From NCBI RefSeq assembly GCF_004769405.1, contig NZ_RQES01000010.1, positions 310,001 through 374,000 on the forward strand: a stretch of DNA of 64,000 nucleotides, read 5' to 3'. Below, one piece after another: positions 8,355 through 17,703 of this stretch. This stretch comes from Leptospira selangorensis (lineage in GTDB: Bacteria > Spirochaetota > Leptospiria > Leptospirales > Leptospiraceae). The notes under the pieces were generated by a model, which was not told the origin of the DNA, made no database searches, and saw nothing but the letters and a program-made list of their open reading frames with translations. The position numbers and the translations under genes were made by a program. Position 1 is the first letter of the stretch; each line of letters opens with the position of its first letter.

Positions 8355-9779
8355 CTAAATTTCTTTTGCGATTTTTCCGAGAGTCTGGATAGCGGAGATC
8401 ACCTTAGGGCCCATTAAAACTCCTGCATTAATTCTGAAATTGTTCACATACTTACCTGAAAGTGAGAAAAGATTTCCCGGGACCAAACTAATCTTCTTCT
8501 TAGCAGCTTGGAATCTAAGAACTCTGGAATCTTTTCCTTTAGGAAGTTCTATCCAAAGAAGAAAACCTCCTTTCGGAACGGCAACTTTGGTCCCTTTCGG
8601 AAAATATTCTAAAAAAGAATCCGCATAAGAAAGTACCAAACCTCCCAACCTTCGTCTAAATTCTCTCAAATGTCTTTCATGAGCGAGAGACCCTATAAAA
8701 TAAGAAGAAGCAAGTTGAGGGATCGCAGGCAAAGAAATTGCCTCTGCCAAACGAAGTCGTCTAGCATTCTCCACTTTTGTTTGATCACTGATCATCCAAC
8801 CGATCCTAAGACCTGGATTTACTGATTTAGAAAGTGAAGAAACCTGAGTCACAATTCCTTCCGTATCTAAAGATAATAAAGAAGAAGGACGAATACCTCC
8901 GTTATGCTGCAAGTCTCCGTAAATATCGTCCTCAAGAATTTTCACACCATACTTAGAAGAAATTTTCAAAAGTTCTTTTTTAGATTCCAAAGGCATAAGA
9001 CTTCCCGTAGGATTCGAAAAAGTAGGAATAGTAATCAAGAACTTAGGAGACTCTTTCTTTATTACGGAAATATAAGATTGAAGATCCAACCCTGTAATAG
9101 GATCCGTCGGGATCTCGATCGCTTTTAGTTTTAATTCGGAAAGGATTTGATACAAAACAAAGTGAAGAGGACTTTCTACCGCTACCTTATCACCGGGTTT
9201 TGCAGAAAGGCTAAGTGCTAAAAACGCAGCCTCCGAACAACCTAGTGTGATAAACACTTCTTCCGAACGGATCCTTCTTTCTTTACCGGAAGAACGGATC
9301 GCGATCTTCTTCCTGAGTTCTAAAATGCCGGCAGCATCGGAATATTTATAAACCTGAGAATCCTTTAAGGATTTTTTATATGATTTCTGCAAAGAAGAAT
9401 ATGGCAAAAACTGAGGATCAGGCACTGCCGCACCGAAAGGAATAAACCCAGGGTCCGCAAGTTCGGACATCAAAGAACTTACTTCTTCAGGAACGGAAGG
9501 ATTCGGAATTCTTACGGGTTTTTCTAATTTATATTTAGGATAAAGTTCAGGCCTAGGAAGAACAAAATAACCGGATCTTTCTCTTCCGCTTATAAAACCT
9601 CTTTCTTGGAGAATCCCAAAAGCCTCCACAGCAGTAGAAAGATTACACTCTTCAAATAAACAGATTTTTCTAAGAGAAGGTAATTTAGAACCGGGAGGAA
9701 ATTCTCCAGATTCAATCCTTCCTATTAAAGAATTTGCGATCTTAGAATATTTAGTAAGAAGTCTATCTGTATTGGTCAT
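8355..9779 (-). CDS. MocR/GntR-type transcription regulator with aminotransferase domain
   Basis: 474 residues. The N-terminal GntR winged helix (about 10-75) contains IESGEFPPGSKLPSLRKIC. A class-I aminotransferase fold follows, with the PLP Schiff-base Lys at about K318 in SSLSKSVNPGLRIGW and NPTGS at about 256-260. MocR proteins use PLP binding to regulate, usually, a divergently transcribed gene of amino-acid or vitamin B6 metabolism. Here the divergent neighbour 38 bases away is an aminotransferase. The trailing genes DUF2804 and PPK2 follow closely. Confidence 0.88.
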   Translation of the reverse strand: MTNTDRLLTKYSKIANSLIGRIESGEFPPGSKLPSLRKICLFEECNLSTAVEAFGILQERGFISGRERSGYFVLPRPELYPKYKLEKPVRIPNPSVPEEVSSLMSELADPGFIPFGAAVPDPQFLPYSSLQKSYKKSLKDSQVYKYSDAAGILELRKKIAIRSSGKERRIRSEEVFITLGCSEAAFLALSLSAKPGDKVAVESPLHFVLYQILSELKLKAIEIPTDPITGLDLQSYISVIKKESPKFLITIPTFSNPTGSLMPLESKKELLKISSKYGVKILEDDIYGDLQHNGGIRPSSLLSLDTEGIVTQVSSLSKSVNPGLRIGWMISDQTKVENARRLRLAEAISLPAIPQLASSYFIGSLAHERHLREFRRRLGGLVLSYADSFLEYFPKGTKVAVPKGGFLLWIELPKGKDSRVLRFQAAKKKISLVPGNLFSLSGKYVNNFRINAGVLMGPKVISAIQTLGKIAKEI

Positions 9780-9817
9780 AAAATCGATTTCTGTATCTGT
9801 ATGGTAATCTCAATATA
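9780..9817. promoter_or_regulatory. Divergent promoter region with TCTGTA direct repeat
   Basis: The 38-base intergene between the MocR regulator and the aminotransferase holds two abutting copies of TCTGTA (9790-9795 and 9796-9801). MocR-type regulators commonly bind direct repeats in such regions, so this is a candidate operator. Core promoters are not clear by eye. Confidence 0.4.
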
Positions 9818-11050
9818 ATGTATAAACCAAATAAGAAGATGGGCAAGTTAATTCTAGAAAATGGATCCGAAATTTTCAGACCTTCCGCAAGGGCTGAAAA
9901 AACTCCTGCATCCGTTACCAGAGATATATTAAAAGTGATCGATACACCGGGAATGATCTCATTCGCAGGCGGACTTCCAGATGATTCTTTATTTCCTATC
10001 CAAGATTTAAGAAATATTTTCGAAAATTCCGTTTCTAAAAAAGGAGCGAAACTATTCCAATACGCGGACACTCAGGGACATTCCGACTTACGTGCTTGGA
10101 TCTCTGATCGATATTATCCCGGCTCTTCCGCAGAAGAAATTCTTTTGACCTCGGGTTCCCAACAAGCGTTGGATCTACTCAGTCGTTATTTTATTGAAGA
10201 AGGTTCCACGATACTTTTAGAGAGACCAAGCTATTTAGGCGCCATCCAAGTGTTCTCTTCTTATGCACCATCTTTCCTAGGGATCAATTATGGAGAAGAA
10301 GGTCCGGATATGGAAGAATTAAAGTATGCTCTGGCTACTTCTTCCGGAAAACCCAAATTTTTTTACTGCATTCCTGATTTTCAAAATCCTTCTGCGTATT
10401 CCTATTCTTTAGAGATCAGAAATTCTATCTCAAAACTACTCTTAGAGAATGGAGTTCCGATCTTAGAAGATACCGCTTATAGAGAATTGTACTTCGAGGA
10501 GCAACTTCCGACTTCTTTATGCGAACTAGGTCCGGATCACACAATCTCTATCGGAACATTCTCAAAAACACTTGCACCTGGATTGAGAGTTGGATGGATC
10601 AAGGCACCTAAAAAGATCCTAAAAGATCTGATCATACAAAAACAATCCATGGATCTACATTCACCTAGTTTAAACCAAGAATTAGTTTATGGATTCGTAT
10701 CTTCTTCCAAATATGAAGAACATCTATCTTTGATCCGGAAAACCTACCAAAACAAATCAAAACATACATTTGATTGTTTGCAGAAAAATTTTGGAGATTC
10801 CATTCCTTTACAAATTTCTAAAGGAGGACTGTTCTATTGGTTGGAATTCCCACAAGAGATCAATACGGATCTACTTTTCCAAAAATGTTTGGAAAAGGGA
10901 CTCGCTGCAGTCCCAGGATCTTCCTTTTTCGTAGGCAAACCGGAAAGAAATCATTTACGCTGGAATTTCTCAAATGCTTCCGAAGAAGAAACAAAACTCG
11001 GAGTGGAAAGATTATTCGAAGTTTATACTGAGATACGGAGTATATTTTAG
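9818..11050 (+). CDS. PLP-dependent aminotransferase (class I/II, 2-aminoadipate-like)
   Basis: 410 residues from the ATG at 9818; an internal ATG at 9839 preceded by AAGAAG is an equally good start. Domain marks: ISFAGGLPDDSLFP near the N-terminus, TSGSQQALDLLSRYF for the PLP phosphate, PSYLGA, and the Schiff-base Lys K250 in IGTFSKTLAPGLRVGW. This signature matches the LysN/ARO8-like multisubstrate group (2-aminoadipate, aromatic or branched-chain substrates). Its promoter is shared with the MocR regulator, which likely controls it. Substrate not determinable by eye. Confidence 0.88.
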   Translation: MYKPNKKMGKLILENGSEIFRPSARAEKTPASVTRDILKVIDTPGMISFAGGLPDDSLFPIQDLRNIFENSVSKKGAKLFQYADTQGHSDLRAWISDRYYPGSSAEEILLTSGSQQALDLLSRYFIEEGSTILLERPSYLGAIQVFSSYAPSFLGINYGEEGPDMEELKYALATSSGKPKFFYCIPDFQNPSAYSYSLEIRNSISKLLLENGVPILEDTAYRELYFEEQLPTSLCELGPDHTISIGTFSKTLAPGLRVGWIKAPKKILKDLIIQKQSMDLHSPSLNQELVYGFVSSSKYEEHLSLIRKTYQNKSKHTFDCLQKNFGDSIPLQISKGGLFYWLEFPQEINTDLLFQKCLEKGLAAVPGSSFFVGKPERNHLRWNFSNASEEETKLGVERLFEVYTEIRSIF

Positions 11051-11109
11051 CTTTCTTCGAAAAAATACGAATCTAGTAGGAGATAGATAAGATTTCCGTA
11101 AACTTTAAA

Positions 11110-11406
11110 TTATAACCACCAAGGTTCCCAGTCGGATTCCTTATCACATTTTTGGTCATCATACGTCGTCGCCAAAATTATACATTCCGAGAATTGTCGA
11201 TTTTGCTCTTCAGTCGGTTCGTCGGACACCAAATATAAAGAACATATAAATTGAGAGTCGCTATGTATTTTTTCGGAATCACATACGTATCTTTTACTAA
11301 CACCTGGACCATAACAGGAAAATAAAAAAAGTAAGTTCGCGCAGAGAAGGACAATCTTAGAAGAATAAGGTCTGGAGCTATATTTTTCTTTTATAATTCG
11401 ATTCAC
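11110..11406 (-). CDS. Small lipoprotein of unknown function
   Basis: 98 residues with a basic N-terminus, a hydrophobic segment (KIVLLCANLLFL) and lipobox LFSC. The mature part is acidic with several cysteines (YVCDSEK, FICSLYL, SECII, KCDKE) and ends in WEPWWL. The cysteine pattern suggests two disulfides outside the cytoplasm. It resembles short Leptospira lipoproteins, but I cannot name the family. Confidence 0.55.
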   Translation of the reverse strand: MNRIIKEKYSSRPYSSKIVLLCANLLFLFSCYGPGVSKRYVCDSEKIHSDSQFICSLYLVSDEPTEEQNRQFSECIILATTYDDQKCDKESDWEPWWL

Positions 11407-11463
11407 TTTATATTCAAATAAAGTGTAACATGAAAAATAGAAGTTATTTTCGGGAAAGAAGAG

Positions 11464-11497
11464 GAAAAAATTTTCGGCGGGAGGAATCCCCCGCCGA
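11464..11497 (-). terminator. Intrinsic terminator of phasin-like gene 2
   Basis: On the minus strand TCGGCGGG pairs with CCCGCCGA (8 pairs, 11490-11497 with 11474-11481) around an 8-base loop, followed by AAAATTTTTT. It lies 24 bases past the stop codon. Confidence 0.75.
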
Positions 11498-11520
11498 TAT
11501 GGAGGTTCAAAAGGCTTTGA

Positions 11521-11901
11521 TTAAGCAGTTTTTTTAGTTGGAGCAGCAGTCTTTTTAACTGTCTCAGTAACTTCGCTAAATTTTGCCTTGATAGCTTCGA
11601 TTTGTTCAGCAGGAACTAATTTCTTAGCTTCTTCTGCAATCTGGTTATAAACTTCAAGTGCCTTAGCGCGAGAATCTTCGTAAGTTTTAGTAGCAGCAGT
11701 AGATAATTCTTTAGCTTCGTTTAAGAATTTGTCTACGAACTCGCGAACACGAACAGATGCTTCGGAATTGTCGGAAGCGCCTTTAGCTGCGAGTTGTTCA
11801 AAACTCTTAGTAAATTCTGCTTTCGCTTTATCCAGACCTTCTTGTCCACTTTTAACCAAACCAAGACCTGCGTTCAGTACATCTAGAATTTGTTTTTCCA
11901 T
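11521..11901 (-). CDS. Phasin-like protein 2
   Basis: 126 residues from the ATG at 11901 with an AAGGAGCT ribosome site. It is an amphipathic-helix protein, paralogue of the gene at 6036-6407: MEKQILDVLNAGLGLVKSGQ matches the other copy nearly residue for residue. It differs in an Ala/Lys/Thr-rich C-terminal tail (VKKTAAPTKKTA), reminiscent of basic phasin tails that may touch DNA. Expected to coat hydrophobic granules if the family assignment holds. Confidence 0.8.
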   Translation of the reverse strand: MEKQILDVLNAGLGLVKSGQEGLDKAKAEFTKSFEQLAAKGASDNSEASVRVREFVDKFLNEAKELSTAATKTYEDSRAKALEVYNQIAEEAKKLVPAEQIEAIKAKFSEVTETVKKTAAPTKKTA

Positions 11902-11922
11902 TTTTAGCTCCTTGGCGCACCG

Positions 11923-11960
11923 TTGTGCGGCGCACAATCCATTTATAGTGCGTAGCACAA
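11923..11960 (-). promoter_or_regulatory. Tandem palindromic operators of phasin-like gene 2
   Basis: Proximal palindrome is a perfect TTGTGC-GGC-GCACAA (11923-11937). The distal one, TAGTGC-GTA-GCACAA (11946-11960), has one mismatch. Centres are 23 bases apart, the same as in the first phasin promoter, and the positions relative to -35 and -10 are the same. Confidence 0.75.
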
Positions 11961-11970
11961 ATAGAGTCAA
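11942..11970 (-). promoter_or_regulatory. Promoter of phasin-like gene 2
   Basis: Minus strand: -35 TTGACT (11970-11965), exactly 17 bases, -10 TATAAA (11947-11942). A near-consensus housekeeping promoter whose spacer and start region are covered by the two palindromes. Confidence 0.75.
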
Positions 11971-12194
11971 CCAAAAAACGAAAAAAAGTTTCAAAGGCGG
12001 ATTTTTAGTCTACTTACGCAATAAAACGCCATTATAGCATATTTTTACTAAGATTTGGATAAAATCCGTTGTGCAAGGCGGATTTGCGCGGGGTTATTTA
12101 CAGGTTATGCACATTTGCTAACCTCCGAATCTACTCTTTGCAGAAAACATAGCTGATCTTATTTCCTCACTTTGGAAAATTGTGCCCAGATAAA

Positions 12195-13307
12195 ATGAGA
12201 AGATCCCTATTTTACTTATTAATACTTTTCTGTTTTTCGTCCTGCTTTCTTCACCATGTAAATATTGAAGGAGATATCTATGGGGCAAAATCCATTTTTC
12301 ATAGTACTCCTTCAAACAAAGAGATCCTTCCAGTCAGACTCGATTTTAACCCTCCTACAAAAGAAGAGGTTATTAAAATGCTGCATGACAAAGGATCGAA
12401 TCAAACTCCGACAGATGAATTTGACGGATACCTTTCGACGGAGATTATCTCAAAATTCCAAAAAAGCCAAAAGTTCCTAATATCATCAAATTCTAATATA
12501 AAAATCAAGATCGTTCCCATGGTGGATGATGTAAAACCTCCATTATTGACTATGATCGGTTTTTTCTTCACTATAGGAGCGTTTCCTGCAATTTATAGGA
12601 CTTACGGATCGGTCTCTTTCGAATTGTATGATCAGGAAAAACATAAGACTATAAGAACATACAAGTATTCCGTAAACCATAGAATAATTTTCGGTTTAGC
12701 TCCCATACTATTGGGTCCCATTCTTTCAACGTTTACGGATAGATTCGATCACTCTACATCGGATAAAACCTATTCGATCATGAGAGTCGTATTTGCTCAG
12801 TTCGAATATGATCTATTCAAGGACATTCGAGAATCGAAAGAACTTGCTTCCCGCTTTTTTTCGACGAACGAGTATAATCACGCTCTAATCGTCACTTCAA
12901 AATCCGTTAAAGATGAGCCGATTATTTCCAGCATTTATTCCGAACTAAATAAGAATTTCATAAAATATGGAATTTCAATATTGGAAAGGAGAAGGTTGGA
13001 TCAAGTTATAAATGAAATCCAGCTTTCCTTGACCGGAATAACGCAAGGACGTGATTATTCAAAACTGGGAAAACTTTTACAAGCCGATCGGTTAATTTTA
13101 GTCGAAGATCTGAATATAACTTCCGCAACCACCGACGTTTCAGGAAGAATAAATTTTAGCATCCGTTGTGTGGATTCCGATACCGGAAAAGTTATTTGGT
13201 CGGAAAAAATAGCCGAAAGTATACTTCTTTCCGATACGGTAGATACGGTAGTGAGTAATGTTGCTCGCAAATTAGTGCAAAAATTAAAACAAAGTGGCGA
13301 AATATAA
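12195..13307 (+). CDS. Lipoprotein with C-terminal CsgG-like domain
   Basis: 370 residues from the ATG at 12195 (a TTG five codons upstream is possible). Signal peptide MRRSLFYLLILFCFSSC has lipobox FSSC. A middle section contains two hydrophobic stretches (LLTMIGFFFTIGAFPAIY and IIFGLAPILLGPILS). The last ~140 residues carry the CsgG-type pattern: ILERRRLDQVINEIQLSLTG, GKLLQADRLILVEDL and a final VDSDTGKVIWSEKI. CsgG-domain proteins form or modulate envelope assemblies. The combination with membrane-like inserts is unusual; the role is inferred only from the domain. Confidence 0.7.
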   Translation: MRRSLFYLLILFCFSSCFLHHVNIEGDIYGAKSIFHSTPSNKEILPVRLDFNPPTKEEVIKMLHDKGSNQTPTDEFDGYLSTEIISKFQKSQKFLISSNSNIKIKIVPMVDDVKPPLLTMIGFFFTIGAFPAIYRTYGSVSFELYDQEKHKTIRTYKYSVNHRIIFGLAPILLGPILSTFTDRFDHSTSDKTYSIMRVVFAQFEYDLFKDIRESKELASRFFSTNEYNHALIVTSKSVKDEPIISSIYSELNKNFIKYGISILERRRLDQVINEIQLSLTGITQGRDYSKLGKLLQADRLILVEDLNITSATTDVSGRINFSIRCVDSDTGKVIWSEKIAESILLSDTVDTVVSNVARKLVQKLKQSGEI

Positions 13308-13309
13308 TT

Positions 13310-15175
13310 TTATACTAAAAAACGCCTCACAGCCTTACTGATCAGCTGTAGATTCATTTCCGTACTCTTTTTTAATCCGGAATAAAGTAGAAGACTCTTT
13401 TTTGCGACCGCAAGTCTTTCATTCTTCTTCTCTTCTAATGTAAGTTCAGTGTCGTAACCTTCCGTAATCGCTAAGATCACTCTTTGTAAGCTGATCCCTA
13501 AAAATTCTGTGAGTCCTTTTTTAGAACTGATCCGATCGTCTATTACAGAAATCTCATGTAATGCTTTTCGAATAGACTCTTTATCCTTTTCCCCGTTTTG
13601 GATGAGGTCATAAATTTTTTCGGAAAGAACTTCTCCTGTAGAAACTTGTACTCTGAATTCCTTTAACTCGGTGCGGATTTTGTTTAATTCTTCCGATACT
13701 TTTTTGCCGTCGATCTTAGAAGATAGAAGGACCAGGATCTTCTCTTTGATCTCAAAAACCTCTTTTGTATTCGAAGGATTTTGTTGAAACCATTCTTTAA
13801 ATGTAATATTCTTGATACCTTCGAGCTTGGCTCCGTCTTTTCCCAGATTGGCCCAAGGGCGATCTTTTTGTCTTTCTTCGAACCATTTTTTGAAGATTAG
13901 AAGTTTCTCATTGGTCCTAAGTTTTTTCCCTTCCACAGATTCGATCCACTTAGGGGGTAAAGCGGTCATTTGTTTATAATTATGATGCTCTCTTCTTTGG
14001 GTTCTGGATTCCAAAAAATTCAATCTTTCTTCTAAGATCGCTCCTTTACAATGTGCCTGAGAACCGGGAAAAGAAAGGTCTTGCCCCAAAAGTAAAATGG
14101 ATCTCGCATCCATCTTCTCCGCAAGACTAGCTGCATTTGTAGAAACGGAACCTCCGAAATCCACTGCCCCCAACCCATTTTCGGAAGCATTCTCTAAAAG
14201 TTTGATCCAGGGAAAAGGGGAAGAAGTCAGAAAATGATTTTTACCTATATAAGGCATTCTTAATGAATGATAGGAGGTAGTGGGATCGAATATAAATTTT
14301 GTATTTCCGGAATATCCTTCTAGATATTTCGAATTTAAGGGTTGAGGATCCACACTAAATACAAGATCCGGATCTATTCCCGATTTTTGTAGGATAAGAA
14401 GTGCCGTATCTACTGCGATCAATAGAAAATTTTCTCTATATTCTTTCAGTTCTTGTAAGGATAGATAGAGAGAAGGCCCAGCACCACAAACAACTATATC
14501 CACCTTAGATTTGCATAAATCGAATAATCCGTTTATAGGCTGCATATCCACAAGTTCAGGAAGATTCCGGATAAAATTCCCGGTCCAGACCTTCTCGAAT
14601 CTGGTTAATGTAGCAGTGTTTACGTCTTTTTTATGAAAGAATGTCTCGGCTAAAAATCTAAGTTCTTGGTATTCTTCCTTCTTCCATTGTAAACTTCCTC
14701 TATGAGGAATAAAACTTACGGGATAACCTGAGATCCCCTTAAAACCTTCGTAAAATGCGGATTCTTCGTATGGAGGAAGAAATATCCTTAACTTCCCGGA
14801 AAGGATCATGGGAGAAAAATCGAAAAGCGAAAATGCCGCCTTGATAATCTCCGGAAAAGGTTCCATCCATACGCATATTATTTTATCAAATCCTAATGTA
14901 TATTGTATGGAATAACCGAGACCTGCTCCGAAAAACAGAAACGCTCTTTCTTCGTCACCTTTTTTCAGATCCACAAGTTGCCTTTCAGCTTCCTTACGCG
15001 GATCCATAGAACTATGCAAAAGGACATTACCGATCTTTAAACTAGGATCTTCCGTTTTTGTAGGAACAATCTCAAAATCGATCCGGGAAGATCCAATCCT
15101 CTCAGAGGCTTCCGGCGCGAAGCTGCGGAGTGAGGCCAAATTTTTTTCAAGTAAATCCGACCTAAATTCTTTCAT
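13310..15175 (-). CDS. DUF115 / motility-associated glycosyltransferase-like protein
   Basis: 621 residues. The central [15 protein letters not shown] motif followed by [18 protein letters not shown] and FSVDPQPLN is the DUF115 (MAF/MptE-like) core, a nucleotide-sugar-binding fold found in flagellin glycosyltransferases and archaeal pterin kinases. Later [14 protein letters not shown] and a charged helical C-terminus also fit. Spirochaetes carry such genes with motility loci, but here the partners are cell-wall genes. Its start overlaps the stop of the PBP gene by four bases (ATGA). Either glycosylation of a surface protein or another sugar transfer is plausible. Confidence 0.8.
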   Translation of the reverse strand: MKEFRSDLLEKNLASLRSFAPEASERIGSSRIDFEIVPTKTEDPSLKIGNVLLHSSMDPRKEAERQLVDLKKGDEERAFLFFGAGLGYSIQYTLGFDKIICVWMEPFPEIIKAAFSLFDFSPMILSGKLRIFLPPYEESAFYEGFKGISGYPVSFIPHRGSLQWKKEEYQELRFLAETFFHKKDVNTATLTRFEKVWTGNFIRNLPELVDMQPINGLFDLCKSKVDIVVCGAGPSLYLSLQELKEYRENFLLIAVDTALLILQKSGIDPDLVFSVDPQPLNSKYLEGYSGNTKFIFDPTTSYHSLRMPYIGKNHFLTSSPFPWIKLLENASENGLGAVDFGGSVSTNAASLAEKMDARSILLLGQDLSFPGSQAHCKGAILEERLNFLESRTQRREHHNYKQMTALPPKWIESVEGKKLRTNEKLLIFKKWFEERQKDRPWANLGKDGAKLEGIKNITFKEWFQQNPSNTKEVFEIKEKILVLLSSKIDGKKVSEELNKIRTELKEFRVQVSTGEVLSEKIYDLIQNGEKDKESIRKALHEISVIDDRISSKKGLTEFLGISLQRVILAITEGYDTELTLEEKKNERLAVAKKSLLLYSGLKKSTEMNLQLISKAVRRFLV

Positions 15176-16989
15176 TGGAAGAATACGTTTATCCTTTTAC
15201 CTTCATAAGATGAACCAGGAGAAGGATCTTGTTCATAGCAGAAGCCGCTTCCGTGAAGTTTATAAGGAACTCCCAAAGGAGCTAATAATTCCACTACTTC
15301 TCTTTTACTTCTTCCAACCAGATCAGGTATACGTTCTGATTTTGCAGTAAGAGGTTTTCGTTCCAACTTAGGAAGATTAACATTAACCGTTCTTTCTCCC
15401 TGTTCTATGATCGGTATAATATTCTCCACCACTTCCCTGAATACTGGAGCTGCGAGTCCTCCTCCAGTATGGCTATCTCCTTTAGGTTCGTCAAAAAGGA
15501 TTAACCCGACCACTTTAGGTTTGTCTGCGGGGAAAAATCCCAAAAAGGAAGCGGACCATAATCCATCTTGGTAACCTCGGCCGGAAACTGCCTTTTGTCC
15601 CGTTCCTGTTTTTCCTGCGATGGAATATTCTTGTATGTACGCATTTTTTCCTGTTCCGGCTTGTACAACTCTAGTCATTGCTTTCAATAATCTTTCGGTG
15701 GAATATTCTTTGATACCTACCGGAGTTTCTTCGGATTGGAATTCTTGTAGGACTTCTCCATAAGAATCAGTGATATGGGAAACTACTCTAGGCGTGATGA
15801 ATCTTCCTCCGTTTACGATGGAAGCTGCAGATGCGACTAACTGGATCGGAGTTACTGAAATTCCTTGCCCGATCGCCATGAACATCGGAGTAGTCGGAGT
15901 CCATTTGTTTAAGATAGGCATATACCCGACGGATTCGTTCGGTAGAAGTCCGGCTCTATCTCCGAAACGGAATCGTTTCATATATTCATAAAGTACGTCG
16001 TTCGGTATCTTTGCGGCCGCTTTGATAATTCCTGCATTACATGAATATTGTAATATCTCTTCGAGATTCACTTTTCCGTGAACATGGGTACACTTGATCC
16101 TTGTCTTTCCATAATCCACATATCCCGGACAATCGAATTTTTCGTTGGGGTGTATTAAGTTTTCGTTAAGAAGAATACTTGCCAGGAAAATTTTCATGGT
16201 CGATCCGGGTTCATATACATGCCGGATCGCCCAATTTGTGTGGGAATATTCTTCGAAAGATGAATAACGGTTCGGATCAAAAGAAGGAAAACTGGCCATT
16301 GCCAATATTCTTCCGGTATGGATCTCCATCAGAAGTCCTACTGCTCTTTTTGCTCCTGCTTCTTCGAATCTTTTTCCTAAAGATTTTTCTAATTTGAATT
16401 GGATAAGTCCATCCAGAGTCAAATGTACATTCGCACCTCTTGCAGAATCTGCTTCAGTAGGTGTCATCAATTCTTGATTATAATAATATTCTAGACCGGA
16501 GAGAGCTTTATCATCGTCCATCCCAGTAAAGCCGACAAGACTTGCGGCTAAACTTCCGTGAGGATAAACTCTTTTAAATTCCCTTTCCCTTCTCACTCCA
16601 GGAAGGGCCATCTCCATGATACGACTTGCAGTTGTATCATCTATCTCCCTTTTCAAAAGAAAATATCTGCTTTTTTCTCTGATCAGCGACTCTATCTTCT
16701 CGGGAGGAATATCTAGATAAGGAGAAATTTGAACCGCAGTGAAATTCGGATCATAAACATTTCCAGGATAGATCCCGATGGTAGAAGAATCAATGGACAA
16801 TGCCAATTCAATCCCTCTTCTATCATAGATAGCTCCTCTTAAGATCCTTTCTCCATTCTTGAATGCGATCTCTCTATCGTTAAAAAATACTAGATAACCT
16901 ACTCTGACTAAAAGCCCGGAGAAGAATACACATAGTAGAACGAATAAGATGGTGAATCTTTTTCGATTGAGAAGGTTATAATCCATCAA
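15172..16989 (-). CDS. ftsI: FtsI-type penicillin-binding protein (transpeptidase) with PASTA domain
   Basis: 605 residues. One N-terminal membrane helix (about 11-30), a dimerisation domain, then the transpeptidase with S263-T-M-K266, S316-C-N318 and K460-T-G-T, all intact. Residues 550-605 form a single PASTA domain ([20 protein letters not shown]). It cross-links septal peptidoglycan in the periplasm. The group is class B PBP; ftsI (PBP3) is likely, though a SpoVD-like label also fits. It is not next to mraW or murE, so it lies outside a standard dcw cluster in this window. Co-transcribed with DUF115 by overlap. Confidence 0.88.
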   Translation of the reverse strand: MMDYNLLNRKRFTILFVLLCVFFSGLLVRVGYLVFFNDREIAFKNGERILRGAIYDRRGIELALSIDSSTIGIYPGNVYDPNFTAVQISPYLDIPPEKIESLIREKSRYFLLKREIDDTTASRIMEMALPGVRREREFKRVYPHGSLAASLVGFTGMDDDKALSGLEYYYNQELMTPTEADSARGANVHLTLDGLIQFKLEKSLGKRFEEAGAKRAVGLLMEIHTGRILAMASFPSFDPNRYSSFEEYSHTNWAIRHVYEPGSTMKIFLASILLNENLIHPNEKFDCPGYVDYGKTRIKCTHVHGKVNLEEILQYSCNAGIIKAAAKIPNDVLYEYMKRFRFGDRAGLLPNESVGYMPILNKWTPTTPMFMAIGQGISVTPIQLVASAASIVNGGRFITPRVVSHITDSYGEVLQEFQSEETPVGIKEYSTERLLKAMTRVVQAGTGKNAYIQEYSIAGKTGTGQKAVSGRGYQDGLWSASFLGFFPADKPKVVGLILFDEPKGDSHTGGGLAAPVFREVVENIIPIIEQGERTVNVNLPKLERKPLTAKSERIPDLVGRSKREVVELLAPLGVPYKLHGSGFCYEQDPSPGSSYEGKRINVFFQ

Positions 16990-17078
16990 TGAATGAGCCG
17001 CTTTTATAAATTTCGGTCTTTTTCAGAATGATTAAAGAGCTTTTCTAGTACAAGTGAAATCCGAGGTGGAATAATGGT

Positions 17079-17675
17079 TTAAAAGCTGGAGATTACCTTC
17101 CCTCTCAACTTTTTGAAAGGAATTAGGCCATAATTTCTGGAATCTGTGGAGAATTCTCGGTTATCTCCCAAGACCAAAACGTAACCCGGTGGGATCCTAC
17201 CTGAGTCTCCTATACCTATATTTCCAGAGACTCCGATCACGGGTAGAATAGATGCAGAAGGAGCTTGGGTCTTATAGCCTGAATTCAAGAAGGGTTCTTC
17301 TAAAGAAGAGTCATTTATCAAAATTCTACCTTCTGAAAATCTGAAAAAATCTCCGGGAAGTCCTACTACTCTTTTTAAACTTAGTTCTGCTCCAATCCCA
17401 TCCAAAACTAATACATCAAATCTATCTACATCAGGCTCTAGAATATATAAAACCCAAGGACCGATCTGAGCAGGAAAACCCCACTTTTTGACCAAGACCC
17501 AATCGTTTTCTTTATAACTAGGCATCATACTTGTGCCGCTGATCAGGTAGAATTGGATCACAAAAATCCTAAAATATAATATGAAGAATATTGCAAATAA
17601 GATCGGAAAAGAAAGTTTGATCCAACGAAATACGGAATGCCTGATCGAACGGATTATATCTGAATCAAATTTCAT
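17079..17675 (-). CDS. lepB: Signal peptidase I
   Basis: 198 residues. A single N-terminal membrane helix (about 20-42) is followed by SGTSMMPSY with catalytic Ser S49, and the general-base Lys K101 in SLKRVVGLPGD. The later box GYVLVLGDNREFSTDSRNYG is complete. It cleaves Sec signal peptides at the outer face of the inner membrane. Short form, as in many Gram-negative spirochaetes. It lies 89 bases upstream of the PBP gene and 28 downstream of the acyltransferase. Confidence 0.93.
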   Translation of the reverse strand: MKFDSDIIRSIRHSVFRWIKLSFPILFAIFFILYFRIFVIQFYLISGTSMMPSYKENDWVLVKKWGFPAQIGPWVLYILEPDVDRFDVLVLDGIGAELSLKRVVGLPGDFFRFSEGRILINDSSLEEPFLNSGYKTQAPSASILPVIGVSGNIGIGDSGRIPPGYVLVLGDNREFSTDSRNYGLIPFKKLRGKVISSF

Positions 17676-17703
17676 TGTACTATTTCGTATTTATTGGACG
17701 AGA

